The notes: generated by a model from the letters alone, not told the origin. Positions 17,972-26,742 are shown, counted from the first letter of the stretch. The stretch is 64,000 bases of DNA from Litchfieldia salsa (GCF_900104555.1 NZ_FNJU01000005.1:132216-196215); one strand, 5' to 3'. Numbers and translations are program-made.

Positions 17972-19261
17972 TTAATGTGCTGGGAAAAAAGCCATTTGTA
18001 TAGCGAAAATCACACCAAAGACATAAATAATAGGATGAACCTCTCTCCCTTTACCACTAACAAGTTTTAAAATTGGATACGTAATAAATCCCATCGCAAT
18101 CCCTGTTGCAATACTTGAAGTTAATGGCATAGTAAGAATAATCACAAACGCTGGGAAGGCTTCATCAAACTCTTTCCAATTGATCTTAGCTAACCCTTCC
18201 ATCATAAAACACCCAACAATAATCAACACAGGAGCCGTAATTGCAGGGAGCGAGGATATTGCAGCCATCAATGGTGAAAAGAATAAAGATACCATAAATA
18301 ACAGAGCAACAACCAACGCCGTTAATCCTGAACGACCCCCAGCAGCTACCCCAGAAGTGGATTCAATATAAGCAGTAGATGGACTCGTTCCTAATGTAGC
18401 ACCAACTGTTGTTGCAACAGCATCTGCTACTAGTGCTGGTTTGGCTCTTGGAAACTCTCCATTTTTCATAAAACCTGCTTGTTCAGACACACCTATCATA
18501 GTTCCTGTTGTATCAAAGATTGTTACAAGTAAAAACGCAAACACGACCGTATATAATCCATTCGTAAATACACCTGCAATATCTATATCAAAAAATACAA
18601 TCGATGGTGGTGCTGACATCAAACCATCAATTTGTAAAAGATTCATAAAATAACCAATCAAAGCTGTAAGTAACATCCCAATAAACAGGGCTCCCTTTAC
18701 TTTACGAGCCATTAATATCAATGTAACAAATAAGCCAACAATTGATAATATCGTTCCAGGTGCATGTAAATCACCTAAAGTAACAAAGGTTTCTGGATTC
18801 GAGGTCACAATACCAGACATTCTTAAGCCAATGAATGCAATAAATAAGCCGATACCCGACGTAATTCCATATTTTAATGAATTAGGAATTGACTTAATTA
18901 ATGTTTCTCGAAATTTCGTTAGAGATAAAAGAAGAAACAAAACACCTGCTAAAAATACAGCGCCTAAAACAGTTTGATAGCTTACACCTTGTGTTGCAAC
19001 AACACTTGTAAAATATGCATTAAGACCCATACCAGGTGCAATCGCAATTGGATATTTCGCAAATAATGCCATAATTAATGTTCCGACCACTGCAGATATA
19101 ATAGTTGCCGTGAATACCTGATCAAACGGGATCCCAGCAGCAGAAAGAATTGCAGGGTTTACGACAAGAATATAAACCATTGTTAAGAAGGTTGTTGCAC
19201 CTGCTAATACTTCAGTTTTAACATTTGTTCCTAATTGTTTTAAGTTAAATAAGCGTTCCAT
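17972..19261 (-). CDS. pbuG: Guanine/hypoxanthine permease (NCS2 family)
   Basis: This 429-aa transporter has 12-14 hydrophobic segments and NCS2/AzgA-type signatures: PIAIAPGMGLNAYF in the first third and GTSPSTAYIESTSGVAAGGRSGL in the middle. It matches B. subtilis PbuG, which imports hypoxanthine and guanine with protons. The ATG has AGGAGGACAT directly ahead. Upstream are paired PurBoxes, a sigma-A promoter and a guanine riboswitch with a terminator. That dual control is known for pbuG in B. subtilis and supports the assignment over adenine-specific paralogues. Confidence 0.93.
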   Translation of the reverse strand: MERLFNLKQLGTNVKTEVLAGATTFLTMVYILVVNPAILSAAGIPFDQVFTATIISAVVGTLIMALFAKYPIAIAPGMGLNAYFTSVVATQGVSYQTVLGAVFLAGVLFLLLSLTKFRETLIKSIPNSLKYGITSGIGLFIAFIGLRMSGIVTSNPETFVTLGDLHAPGTILSIVGLFVTLILMARKVKGALFIGMLLTALIGYFMNLLQIDGLMSAPPSIVFFDIDIAGVFTNGLYTVVFAFLLVTIFDTTGTMIGVSEQAGFMKNGEFPRAKPALVADAVATTVGATLGTSPSTAYIESTSGVAAGGRSGLTALVVALLFMVSLFFSPLMAAISSLPAITAPVLIIVGCFMMEGLAKINWKEFDEAFPAFVIILTMPLTSSIATGIAMGFITYPILKLVSGKGREVHPIIYVFGVIFAIQMAFFPAH

Positions 19262-19298
19262 ATGTCCTCCTAAAATATAAAAATTCCCAACAACAAAA

Positions 19299-19384
19299 AT
19301 GGGTAGACTTATCCACCCATTCGTAGTCAGGAATTTTCGGTACCCGGTAGAAACTCTCAGACCTTCATACTGAGAATATACGAA
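19299..19384 (-). ncRNA. Guanine-sensing purine riboswitch with terminator
   Basis: On the minus strand the aptamer (19320-19384) has P1 arms TTCGTA/TACGAA, the J1/2 and loop motifs of the purine class (TATTCTCAGTATGAAGG, GTTTCTACCGGGTACC) and CTGACTACGAA. The C in GACTACG marks guanine rather than adenine specificity. A 9-bp terminator hairpin, ATGGGTGGA-TAAG-TCTACCCAT, followed by TTTTG overlaps the 3' arm of P1. Guanine binding would therefore stop transcription before pbuG. Confidence 0.93.
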
Positions 19385-19425
19385 TGAACTAATTCACTTA
19401 CAGATAATTTTATGCTCCGAAGGTT

Positions 19426-19470
19426 ATATTAAACGAACACTAATAGGATGTCAATGATAAATGTTCGTTT
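19426..19470 (-). promoter_or_regulatory. pbuG promoter flanked by two inverted PurBoxes
   Basis: TTGACA and TAATAT are separated by 17 bp on the minus strand (19426-19454). AAACGAACA and TGTTCGTTT (19431-19439 and 19462-19470) are inverted PurBox cores with 26 bp between CGAA and TTCG, as in known PurR operators. Confidence 0.8.
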
Positions 19471-19496
19471 TTTAGACACCTAGATCAATTATTTTA

Positions 19497-19551
19497 AATA
19501 AAAGAGTGCCATATTACCTCTCTTCATTAGGAGAAGCTTATATGGCACTCT
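19497..19551 (-). terminator. Terminator of the acyl-CoA synthetase gene
   Basis: AGAGTGCCATAT and ATATGGCACTCT form a 12-bp stem, followed by TTTTATTT on the minus strand. Confidence 0.85.
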
Positions 19552-19557
19552 GATTAG

Positions 19558-21120
19558 TTAATTACTACGTAGTGCTACACGACGAATCTTACCTGAATCT
19601 GTTTTAGGAAGAGACTCAATAAATTCTATGATTCTCGGATACTTATAAGGAGCAGTAATATTCTTAACAAATTGCTTAAGATCGTTGCCTAATTGATCTG
19701 TTCCTTCAATACCATCTTTTAGTACTACAAAGGCTTTTACTACATTTCCTCTAATTGAATCTGGAGATGCAACAACAGCACATTCCTTGACAGAATTATG
19801 TTTCATTAAAGCATCTTCCACTTCAAACGGCCCAATTGTGTACCCAGAACTGATAATAACATCATCATTTCTACCTTGGAACCAATAGTAATTATCTTCA
19901 TCTTTTGAAGCTCTATCACCTGTTAAAAAGTAATCACCAACATAAGAAGACATCGTACGCTCATGATCCTTATAATATAATTCAAAGAGAGCAGGAAAGT
20001 CTCTTCTTACAGCAATTGTTCCTACTTCATTTACAGGTACAGGTTGGCCATTTTCATCTACAATTTCCATAAATTCCTTCAAGAGTGGCTGTCCCATTGA
20101 ACCTGTCTTTTCAATTCGCTCATTTAAGTTAGCAATGAGAAGAGTGCTTTCAGTCTGTCCATATCCATCACGAATCTGAATATTAAAGTTGGTTGAAAAC
20201 ACATCAATTACTTCACGATTTAATGGTTCACCAGCAGACACCGCTGTATGCAATTGATTTAGGTTGTAGTTAGCAATCTCATCATGCTTAGCCATCATCC
20301 GATATTCTGTAGGAGTGCAGCATAAGACATTAATCTTTTTATCCTGTAGTAATTGCAGGTATTTTCCAGGCTGAAATTTTCCATGATATACATATCCTGT
20401 AGCTCCAGACCCGAGTATGGACAATAATGGGCTCCAAACCCACTTTTGCCAACCAGGGGCAGCAGTTGCCCAAACCGTATCCTTCTCGCTAATATTTAAC
20501 CACTTTCCAGCAGCTATTCGTAAATGGGCGTAACCCCACCCATGGCTATGTACGACTCCCTTAGGCATTCCTGTTGTTCCAGATGTATAAGCAAGAAATG
20601 CATAATCATCCTTACGAGTTTCCACAGTGTTAAATGATTCAGATTCAGCAGATATAATGCTTTCAAGTGAAAGCCAGTCTGAAACCTCTTTACCAAAGAC
20701 TATTCTATGTTGTAAAAATGGAGTATCTTCACTTATCTTCTCAAATTCAGTAACATATGGATGGTATGTAATAATGGCTTTTGCTTCTGAATGATTTAAT
20801 CGATATACAAGATCCTTTGATCTTAATAATTCTGAAGATGGGCTAATGACAACCCCAGCCTTCAAGCATGCCAAATAAATAACATAGGACTCTATTAAAC
20901 GAGTTGTCATCACAACAACACGATCACCCTTTTCTATACCTAGTGTTCTTAGGCCATTGGCAAGTTGGTTTGACTTTTTAATTAACTCAGCATAGGTCAC
21001 TGATTTTTGTTCTCCAGACTCATCTTCCCAAATCAATGCCAGTTTTTGATCTGAATAATGCTTGTCAATCTCATTTGCTATATTATACTTTTCTGGTGTT
21101 AATAAAGTGCTTAAATCCAA
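19558..21120 (-). CDS. mbcS: Acyl-CoA synthetase, MbcS-like (AMP-forming)
   Basis: This 520-aa ANL-superfamily adenylating enzyme has the P-loop AYTSGTTGMPKGVVHSHG, the A5 motif DGYGQTE, the FLTGDRASKDEDNYYWFQGR hinge region and the C-terminal catalytic lysine in TDSGKIRR. Family members join acetate-like or short branched carboxylic acids to CoA via an acyl-AMP. The sequence fits the MbcS group, which activates methylbutyrate-type precursors of branched-chain fatty acids. A general medium-chain acyl-CoA synthetase is the alternative. The start is TTG with GAGG 10 bp ahead. It is monocistronic, with its own terminator. Confidence 0.8.
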   Translation of the reverse strand: MDLSTLLTPEKYNIANEIDKHYSDQKLALIWEDESGEQKSVTYAELIKKSNQLANGLRTLGIEKGDRVVVMTTRLIESYVIYLACLKAGVVISPSSELLRSKDLVYRLNHSEAKAIITYHPYVTEFEKISEDTPFLQHRIVFGKEVSDWLSLESIISAESESFNTVETRKDDYAFLAYTSGTTGMPKGVVHSHGWGYAHLRIAAGKWLNISEKDTVWATAAPGWQKWVWSPLLSILGSGATGYVYHGKFQPGKYLQLLQDKKINVLCCTPTEYRMMAKHDEIANYNLNQLHTAVSAGEPLNREVIDVFSTNFNIQIRDGYGQTESTLLIANLNERIEKTGSMGQPLLKEFMEIVDENGQPVPVNEVGTIAVRRDFPALFELYYKDHERTMSSYVGDYFLTGDRASKDEDNYYWFQGRNDDVIISSGYTIGPFEVEDALMKHNSVKECAVVASPDSIRGNVVKAFVVLKDGIEGTDQLGNDLKQFVKNITAPYKYPRIIEFIESLPKTDSGKIRRVALRSN

Positions 21121-21292
21121 GTTTAACCAACCTCAATTCTTCTTTTTTACTAACTAAATTTTCTTTAACTTTAATTCAGTATATATTCAATGATATGACA
21201 TATAGTAAAAAAAAGTAAAGTTATAGACACTATGTAAAATGTGTCTTTTTAAAAAGCTCGAAAAGGTGACACATTTTGAATTTTAGATAATC

Positions 21293-21324
21293 AAAAAAGG
21301 AGCACCATTATTATGGAATACTCC
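21293..21324 (-). terminator. Terminator of the first Mhq-type dioxygenase gene
   Basis: GGAGTATTCCAT and ATGGTGCTCC form an imperfect stem followed by TTTTTT on the minus strand, 15 bp past the stop. Confidence 0.75.
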
Positions 21325-21338
21325 TAGTCAATGTTATA

Positions 21339-22316
21339 TTACTCTTTCGTAAATTCCTTTGTACTTCTGACCGTATCAATTGGTCGTACCATTTTTTCTA
21401 TTTCTTCTCGTTTTGATTCAAGAAATGGAGGAAGTGATAATTTTTCTCCTAGTGTTTCGTATGGTTCATCTCCCATAAATCCTGGGCCGTCTGTAGCAAA
21501 CTCAAATAATATTTGTGGTGCAACTCTAGCATATAAGGATTTAAAGAAGTAACGGTCAACATACCCTGATGTTTGAAAGCCAAAGCTTTCCAAACGTTTT
21601 GTCCATTCATCTAAGACAGCACGATCCTCAATTCTAAATGCCACATGGTGTACTGTTCCAAATCCTTGTCTCGCTGAAGGCAAGGTTTCGTTATGCTCTA
21701 CAACCACTTGTGCCCCATTGCCACCTTCTCCTACTTCAAATAAATGCAATGGCCCGCTCTTATCAATCTCTTTAAATAATAAAACCTTTTCCATCACTTC
21801 TTTAAAATAATCAAAATGAGCAATTCGAATATAAATGGGACCTAAGCCAGTTATAGCGAATTCAATTGGAATTGGACCATTTTTCCATGGAGTCCCTGAT
21901 GCAACTCCTTCATTGTTTTCATCGGAAACTAATTGATATTGTTGATCATCAAAATCAACGAATGATAGAGTCTTTTTCCCAAATTGTTCTATTATTCCAG
22001 TATGCTTTATCTCCAGGCGATTAAAACGCTTCTCCCAATAGTCTAATGCTGCATCACTTGGAACTCGAAAAGATGTTTTAGAAATTTCGTTCGTTCCATG
22101 TTCACCTTTTGAAATCCCAGGAAAATCAAAAAATGTCATATCTGTTCCTGGGCTTCCAGTGTCATCTGCAAAGAAAAGATGATAGGTCTGAATATCATCT
22201 TGGTTTACCGTTTTTTTAACCAATCGCATACCTAAAACATATGTGAAAAATTCATAGTTCTTTTCAGCACTACTTGTAATAGCTGTAACGTGGTGTACTC
22301 CTTTTAAATGGTTCAT
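21339..22316 (-). CDS. Ring-cleaving dioxygenase, MhqO/MhqA-like (two VOC domains), paralogue 1
   Basis: This 325-aa protein has tandem vicinal-oxygen-chelate domains. The first begins GVHHVTAI and YEFFTYVLGMRLVKKTVNQDD; the second carries GTVHHVAFRIED. The His residues and a downstream Glu are the usual iron ligands. It belongs to the family of B. subtilis MhqA/MhqE/MhqO, thought to open hydroquinone rings during quinone detoxification. An MhqR operator lies about 90 bp upstream, supporting quinone-inducible expression. The ATG has GAGGAAGAG. A second paralogue with the same operator type lies 18 kb away. Substrate specificity between the two cannot be distinguished. Confidence 0.85.
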   Translation of the reverse strand: MNHLKGVHHVTAITSSAEKNYEFFTYVLGMRLVKKTVNQDDIQTYHLFFADDTGSPGTDMTFFDFPGISKGEHGTNEISKTSFRVPSDAALDYWEKRFNRLEIKHTGIIEQFGKKTLSFVDFDDQQYQLVSDENNEGVASGTPWKNGPIPIEFAITGLGPIYIRIAHFDYFKEVMEKVLLFKEIDKSGPLHLFEVGEGGNGAQVVVEHNETLPSARQGFGTVHHVAFRIEDRAVLDEWTKRLESFGFQTSGYVDRYFFKSLYARVAPQILFEFATDGPGFMGDEPYETLGEKLSLPPFLESKREEIEKMVRPIDTVRSTKEFTKE

Positions 22317-22403
22317 TTCTCTTCCTCCAATTACAATTTAATATTTACCTATATTCTTCCCTAAAAGTTGGTATTAGTCATCAATAATTACTTTTAATTA
22401 AAA

Positions 22404-22421
22404 TATCTTTAATTCGAGATA
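22404..22421. promoter_or_regulatory. MhqR operator
   Basis: TATCTTTAATTCGAGATA is an interrupted palindrome matching the known MhqR site TATCTCGAATTCGAGATA at 16 of 18 positions. It lies upstream of the first Mhq-type dioxygenase gene. Confidence 0.8.
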
Positions 22422-22526
22422 AATATAGCATAGCAAAAATACAGTTGTCAAATAGTATCATTGTCTCACCCAAACTGTTAATGCTGCATATAGTTAATAG
22501 TATATTTTCAGAAGGAGGATATCATT

Positions 22527-22886
22527 ATGTATTATTATCACCCAGGTTCATACCACCCCATCTACCCTAGATATTACCCAGGTATAAGACAGCAGACACC
22601 AGTAGATTCAAATATCTTGTATCAGTCTGCAAACGTATCTAAGAAACTTATGAAAGAAGCAAGTATTGTTCTAGATCGCTTGGCACAATCAAAAGAGTTC
22701 GATTCCAAATTAATGTACGCTGCACAAATTTCTGATATCAATGAAGTAAAACGATTAATCCATTCTACTGGTGTTACATCTGATGTAGATGTTTACTATA
22801 ACCCTGATGGATTACGATTAGAATTCAAATCAAACGTAGAAGCATTAGATTGTTGTAAATTAACGATTACTTTACGCTGGAGATAG
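22527..22886 (+). CDS. YuzC-like spore coat protein
   Basis: This 119-aa protein has a Tyr/Pro/His-rich N-terminus (YYYHPGSYHPIYPRYYPG), a helical middle and a C-terminus ending DCCKLTITLRWR. The Tyr/Pro-rich start and the CC-x-LT-x-LRWR ending resemble B. subtilis YuzC, an inner spore coat protein. There is no signal peptide or membrane segment. The ATG has AGAAGGAGGATATC. It is a single gene on the plus strand. The assignment rests on remembered similarity. A sporulation role is therefore likely but not proven; I could not identify a convincing sigma-E or sigma-K promoter. Confidence 0.65.
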   Translation: MYYYHPGSYHPIYPRYYPGIRQQTPVDSNILYQSANVSKKLMKEASIVLDRLAQSKEFDSKLMYAAQISDINEVKRLIHSTGVTSDVDVYYNPDGLRLEFKSNVEALDCCKLTITLRWR

Positions 22887-22996
22887 TTTAATAGAGAATT
22901 GTACTTCATGATTACATGTAAACTGGCTAAAATAAAGTAGTGCCCAATAAAAAAAATCTGTTTAGTTACCTATTTTTTTTCAGTTCCTATGATTTA

Positions 22997-23216
22997 GGGC
23001 ACCTATCTCTACTTTGGTGACCTTTTTTCATGACCCAACACCATTTCGGGCACCTATCTCTACTTTGGTGACCTTTTTTTCTGACCCAACATCAATTCGG
23101 GCACCTATCTCTACTTTGGTGACCTTTTTTCATGACCCAACTTCATTTCGGGCACCTATCTCTACTTTGGTGACCTTTTTTCATGACCCAACTTCATTTC
23201 GGGCACTTATCTCTGT
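22997..23216. repeat. 51-bp tandem repeat array 2 (four units plus a partial fifth)
   Basis: Units start at 22997, 23048, 23099, 23150 and 23201, exactly 51 bp apart. Each contains GGGCACC, 12 nt, GGTGACC, then TTTTTT, so it looks like a short hairpin with a terminator-style T-run. Unit sequence is unrelated to arrays 1 and 3. The fifth unit decays after 16 bp. Confidence 0.93.
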
Positions 23217-23299
23217 CCTAGATTACTTTAGAGTTAACCCCATCCCATTCCATCTCTATCAATATAAAAAATACCAAACTGCTTCTTTAATCACTCACC

Positions 23300-23340
23300 T
23301 TGACCGTTCACCAAAGTTGCTTTATGGTTACCTAGGTAAC
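23300..23340 (+). promoter_or_regulatory. Promoter and palindromic operator of the MarR-MFS operon
   Basis: TTGACC and TATGGT are spaced 17 bp apart. A perfect 14-bp palindrome, GTTACCTAGGTAAC (23327-23340), overlaps the end of the -10 element and ends 25 bp before the MarR start. That suits autorepression by the MarR product. Confidence 0.65.
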
Positions 23341-23365
23341 TATTTTTCCTATAGGAGTAATTAAA

Positions 23366-23785
23366 ATGAATAATCACGATTTATTTCACTCATTACAGCA
23401 AATTTCTAGGAAATTAACAAAGAACCTCAATGAGACTTTAGAGCCATTTGGCTTATATAGCTCACAATGGTCTGTTTTATATGTCTTACATACGAAAGGA
23501 ATTCTGACTCAAAAACAACTCTGTGATTATTTGTCAGTAGAAGCACCCCCGATGACAAGAACGATACAGAGACTTTTAAAGCAAGGCCTTGTGGAACAAG
23601 TCCAGGGGGAAGACCGTAGAGCAAAATATATTCAGCTCACAGCTAAATCAATTGAGGAGTATCCCTCCTGGGAACATGCGGTGTTAGAAATGAACAAAAA
23701 ACTCATTTCTCAGTTCCCTTTAGAATTACAAAAGGAATTACTTCTATTAATTAACAAATGGCTTCACACCTTTTCAGAAAAATAA
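23366..23785 (+). CDS. MarR-family transcriptional regulator
   Basis: This 139-aa protein has a winged helix: LTQKQLCDYLSVEAPPMTRTIQRL is the helix-turn-helix, and VQGEDRRAKYIQLT is the wing with the typical DxR motif. N- and C-terminal helices would form the dimer. It lies 18 bp upstream of an MFS exporter gene, the usual MarR-with-efflux-pump arrangement. A palindrome over the promoter is a likely autoregulatory operator. It does not resemble MhqR and its presumed operator differs from the MhqR sites in the window. The inducing compound is unknown. The ATG has ATAGGAG 7 bp ahead. Confidence 0.9.
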   Translation: MNNHDLFHSLQQISRKLTKNLNETLEPFGLYSSQWSVLYVLHTKGILTQKQLCDYLSVEAPPMTRTIQRLLKQGLVEQVQGEDRRAKYIQLTAKSIEEYPSWEHAVLEMNKKLISQFPLELQKELLLLINKWLHTFSEK

Positions 23786-23803
23786 CGATGGGGGATTATC
23801 ATC

Positions 23804-25006
23804 ATGACTAAACCAAAATTATGGACGAAGGATTTTTTGCTTGTTTCAATAAGTAATTTATTTCTATTTTTAACTTTCTATTATCTACTTGTAACTCTCC
23901 CAGTCTATGCTTTACAGGAAATGCAAGCCAAGGCTTCAGAAGCCGGATTATTAATCACTGTGTTTCTTATCGCTGCCATTATAATTAGACCTTTTGCAGG
24001 TAAAGCGATGAGTATATTAGGAAAACGCAAAGTTCTATTCATTTCTCTCATTATCTTTTTTGCCTCTTCTGCTCTCTACTTTTTCCCTGCTTCCATTCAT
24101 ACATTACTGATCCTCCGCTTTTTCCATGGGATTGGTTTTGGAATCGCAACAACAGTGTGTGGAACGATTGTAGCTGATTTAATCCCAAGTTCTAGACGAG
24201 GTGAAGGAATGGGATATTACATCATGTCATCAAACCTTGCAATGGTTTTAGGTCCATTTCTCGGGTTAACCATTATGAACCAATGGGGAAAGGAGACAAT
24301 GTTTACTATTAGTGCACTTTTTGCCTTTTGTACGTTAGTTTTTTCTATTTTTATTAAACTGCCAAATATTCAACCCACCAAAGAGAGTGTTACATCTAAG
24401 CAGAGTTTTAATTTAAAGGACTATTTCGAAGCATCAGCAATAAGGATATCGATTGTTGCAGCATTATTTGCTATTGTTTATTCATCTATTCTTTCATTCG
24501 TTTCAGTTTATGCCAAAGATCTTGGTCTACAAACAGTTGCGAATTTTTTCTTTGTTATTTACGCACTTGTTCTCTTACTAACAAGACCATTTACAGGGAG
24601 ATGGTATGATCGATATGGTGCAAATATAATCATTTATCCTTGTATCATTTGTTTTGCGATTGGTATGTATATTTTGAGTCAAACCACAACATCAGCTGTA
24701 TTTTTGATCGCGGCAGCACTTATTGGACTTGGCTGGGGAACACTGTTTCCAAGCTTTCAAACTATAGCAATTCAAGAAGCTTCACCTGAGCGCAGAGGCC
24801 TAGCTACCGCAACATTTTTATCTATCTTCGATTTTGGAATTGGACTCGGTTCATTTATCATTGGATTGGCGGCTGCAAATGTTAAATTTAGCTCCCTTTA
24901 CTTCTATTGTTCATTATTTATCCTTTTAGGAATTGGTTTTTATTATTTATTACATGGGAAACGAGAAACAATCTCCGTTAATAAAGAGCAAGCACGAAAC
25001 GCATAA
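23804..25006 (+). CDS. MFS transporter, drug-efflux type
   Basis: This 400-aa protein has twelve predicted transmembrane helices. Visible MFS motifs include GRFAGKAM-like RPFAGKAMSILGKRKVLF in the loop after TM2 and RFFHGIGFGIATTVCG in TM4. It is the second gene of the MarR operon, after a GGGGGATTATC ribosome site, so an export role for a compound sensed by the MarR protein is likely. The gene ends at a strong terminator shared with the convergent DMT exporter gene. The substrate is not predictable. Confidence 0.88.
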   Translation: MTKPKLWTKDFLLVSISNLFLFLTFYYLLVTLPVYALQEMQAKASEAGLLITVFLIAAIIIRPFAGKAMSILGKRKVLFISLIIFFASSALYFFPASIHTLLILRFFHGIGFGIATTVCGTIVADLIPSSRRGEGMGYYIMSSNLAMVLGPFLGLTIMNQWGKETMFTISALFAFCTLVFSIFIKLPNIQPTKESVTSKQSFNLKDYFEASAIRISIVAALFAIVYSSILSFVSVYAKDLGLQTVANFFFVIYALVLLLTRPFTGRWYDRYGANIIIYPCIICFAIGMYILSQTTTSAVFLIAAALIGLGWGTLFPSFQTIAIQEASPERRGLATATFLSIFDFGIGLGSFIIGLAAANVKFSSLYFYCSLFILLGIGFYYLLHGKRETISVNKEQARNA

Positions 25007-25012
25007 TTTCAT

Positions 25013-25052
25013 AAAAAGATGGAGTGTTTCTTAGAAACACTCCATCTTTTTT
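25013..25052. terminator. Bidirectional terminator
   Basis: AAAAAGATGGAGTGTTTC and GAAACACTCCATCTTTTT form a near-perfect long stem with A and T tracts on the two sides. It can serve both the MFS gene and the convergent DMT gene. Confidence 0.9.
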
Positions 25053-25963
25053 CATGCGGCTCTATTTATCGATATATCTTTTCGTTCCATTCCAATCCAT
25101 ATCAATCCTAGAATAATGATTACTCCCCCAATTATTTGAGTAAGAAGTATTTTTTCATCAAAAAACAGCGCACCAGCAATTGTCGCAGAAGCAGGAACAA
25201 AATATCGGAAAAAGTTCGATTTTGAAGCCCCCACTTTCTTCATCGAAACATTCCAAATGACAAAAGCAGCAACAGTACAAAGTAATACGTTATAACCAAT
25301 CGCGCTCCAAACTGTTACAGAAAACTGGCTCCATTGAATATCCTGCCACCCAGTTAAAGTAATTGGGAATAAAAAGGCGCTCCCAAACAAGATATACCAT
25401 GATGTCACTCTCATTGGAGAATACTTTTTCATTAGAGGCATACAAGAAAGATTAAATAAAGCACCGATTAAACTAATCGACAGAGCCAGGAGATTTCCAA
25501 GCATATATTGAGAACCCATCTCAAAGCCTTCATCTCCTCCTAAGATGATTAAAGAAACACCGATGAATGCAACAAAGCCCCCAGTTGCTACTCTTAAGGT
25601 GAAGCGTTCTTTTATAAATAGAGGAGCAAAAAGAGCAGTAAAAATAGGCCATGGGGCCACATTTAATAAGGAAGCATTAGCGAGAGTCGTAAATTTTATC
25701 GAATACATGACGAGAATCTCTAACACCGTTACTCCAAAAAAACCAATAATGGCTAACTTAATCATGTCTCTTTTCTCTACTTTAATACTGCCTTCGGTTA
25801 TTTTTAAAATCAAAAACAAAATAGGTAACGCAAGACCAAAACGTAAAAAAACAAAAACTTCAGGAGTAAAAACGTCCATTGCAAATCGCGAAATCCCAAA
25901 GTTCGCTCCCCAAATAATTGAAACAAAAATAAGACCGATAAAATAAAGTAAATTAGTTTTCAT
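25052..25963 (-). CDS. DMT/EamA-family transporter
   Basis: This 303-aa membrane protein has ten predicted helices in two EamA repeats. The first repeat contains IWGANFGISRFAMDVFTPEVFVFLR-type sequence and the second ends with LGLIWIGMERK. A reading from 25990 would add nine residues, but AAGGGAGACAAT lies directly before the ATG used here. EamA proteins export amino acids or other metabolites, but no substrate can be assigned. It is a single gene convergent with the MFS gene, sharing its terminator. Confidence 0.85.
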   Translation of the reverse strand: MKTNLLYFIGLIFVSIIWGANFGISRFAMDVFTPEVFVFLRFGLALPILFLILKITEGSIKVEKRDMIKLAIIGFFGVTVLEILVMYSIKFTTLANASLLNVAPWPIFTALFAPLFIKERFTLRVATGGFVAFIGVSLIILGGDEGFEMGSQYMLGNLLALSISLIGALFNLSCMPLMKKYSPMRVTSWYILFGSAFLFPITLTGWQDIQWSQFSVTVWSAIGYNVLLCTVAAFVIWNVSMKKVGASKSNFFRYFVPASATIAGALFFDEKILLTQIIGGVIIILGLIWIGMERKDISINRAA

Positions 25964-26174
25964 ATTGTCTCCCTTATACCCTTTTTTCACTATCCAATAA
26001 TCGTCTGTATAAATAATAAAATCCCTATACTCATTCTACCTAGATGTCCCTGAATTTAATAGATAATTCCCAATTTATACTGGTAATTTTTTTAGAAAAA
26101 TGAATGTAAACATAATTATCATCCGTCATGGCAAACTAAATTAGGTATAAATACATTAGAAAAGAGAGATTGCA

Positions 26175-26708
26175 ATGAATGATATTATCTTAATTTTTCT
26201 ATTACAAATCGTATTAGTTCCTGTGTTATCCCTTAGAATCATCTTTGTTGTTAAAGGTATGAACATTCTTGCGTCGCTTTTTGGCTTCCTAGAAGCACTC
26301 ATCTATGTTTTTGGTTTATCTATTGTTTTTAGCGGGGACCAAACAGTGGCTGCAATGCTTGTTTATGCATTAGGTTTTGGAATAGGTATACTCATTGGAG
26401 GCGTGATTGAAGAGAAGTTGGCCATCGGTTATACAACCCTCACTGTTAATTTACTTTCAAGAAATACTGAACTAATTACCCTTTTAAGAGACAGAGGGTA
26501 TGGAGTAACCGTGTTCGAAGGAATGGGCAAAGATAGTATTAGATATCAATTACAAATTTTGACTAAAAGAAACTTAGAGGATGATGTCATTAACCTAATT
26601 GAACAACATGAACCACATGCTTTTTTTATTGCATATGAACCTAGAAGATTCAAAGGTGGTTATCTTCTGAAATCCATGAAAAAGTCAAAAAGTCCAATGC
26701 AGAATTAG
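26175..26708 (+). CDS. UPF0316 membrane protein (YebE-like, DUF5698/DUF2179)
   Basis: This 177-aa protein has three N-terminal transmembrane helices, with SLRIIFVVKGM between the first two, and a cytoplasmic C-terminal DUF2179 domain. The latter includes GYGVTVFEGMGKDS and RYQLQILTKR, then EPHAFFIAYEPRRFKGGY. The whole matches the UPF0316 family, single-copy in many Bacillus species. DUF2179 domains may bind small ligands, but function is unknown. It has a weak ribosome site (AGAGAGATTG) and no operon partner. It converges with the TIP30-like gene downstream. Confidence 0.85.
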   Translation: MNDIILIFLLQIVLVPVLSLRIIFVVKGMNILASLFGFLEALIYVFGLSIVFSGDQTVAAMLVYALGFGIGILIGGVIEEKLAIGYTTLTVNLLSRNTELITLLRDRGYGVTVFEGMGKDSIRYQLQILTKRNLEDDVINLIEQHEPHAFFIAYEPRRFKGGYLLKSMKKSKSPMQN

Positions 26709-26742
26709 GAATCCATTTCTTTCTCCATTGGGCTCTTCTTCA

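Noticed and set aside
23014-23364. 116-codon open frame through array 2
   Set aside because: Same cause as array 1: a 17-codon repeat. The latter part runs through the MarR promoter.
23366-23785. MarR gene as MhqR, controlling the adjacent dioxygenase
   Set aside because: Its sequence does not resemble MhqR and its own promoter has a different palindrome (GTTACCTAGGTAAC).
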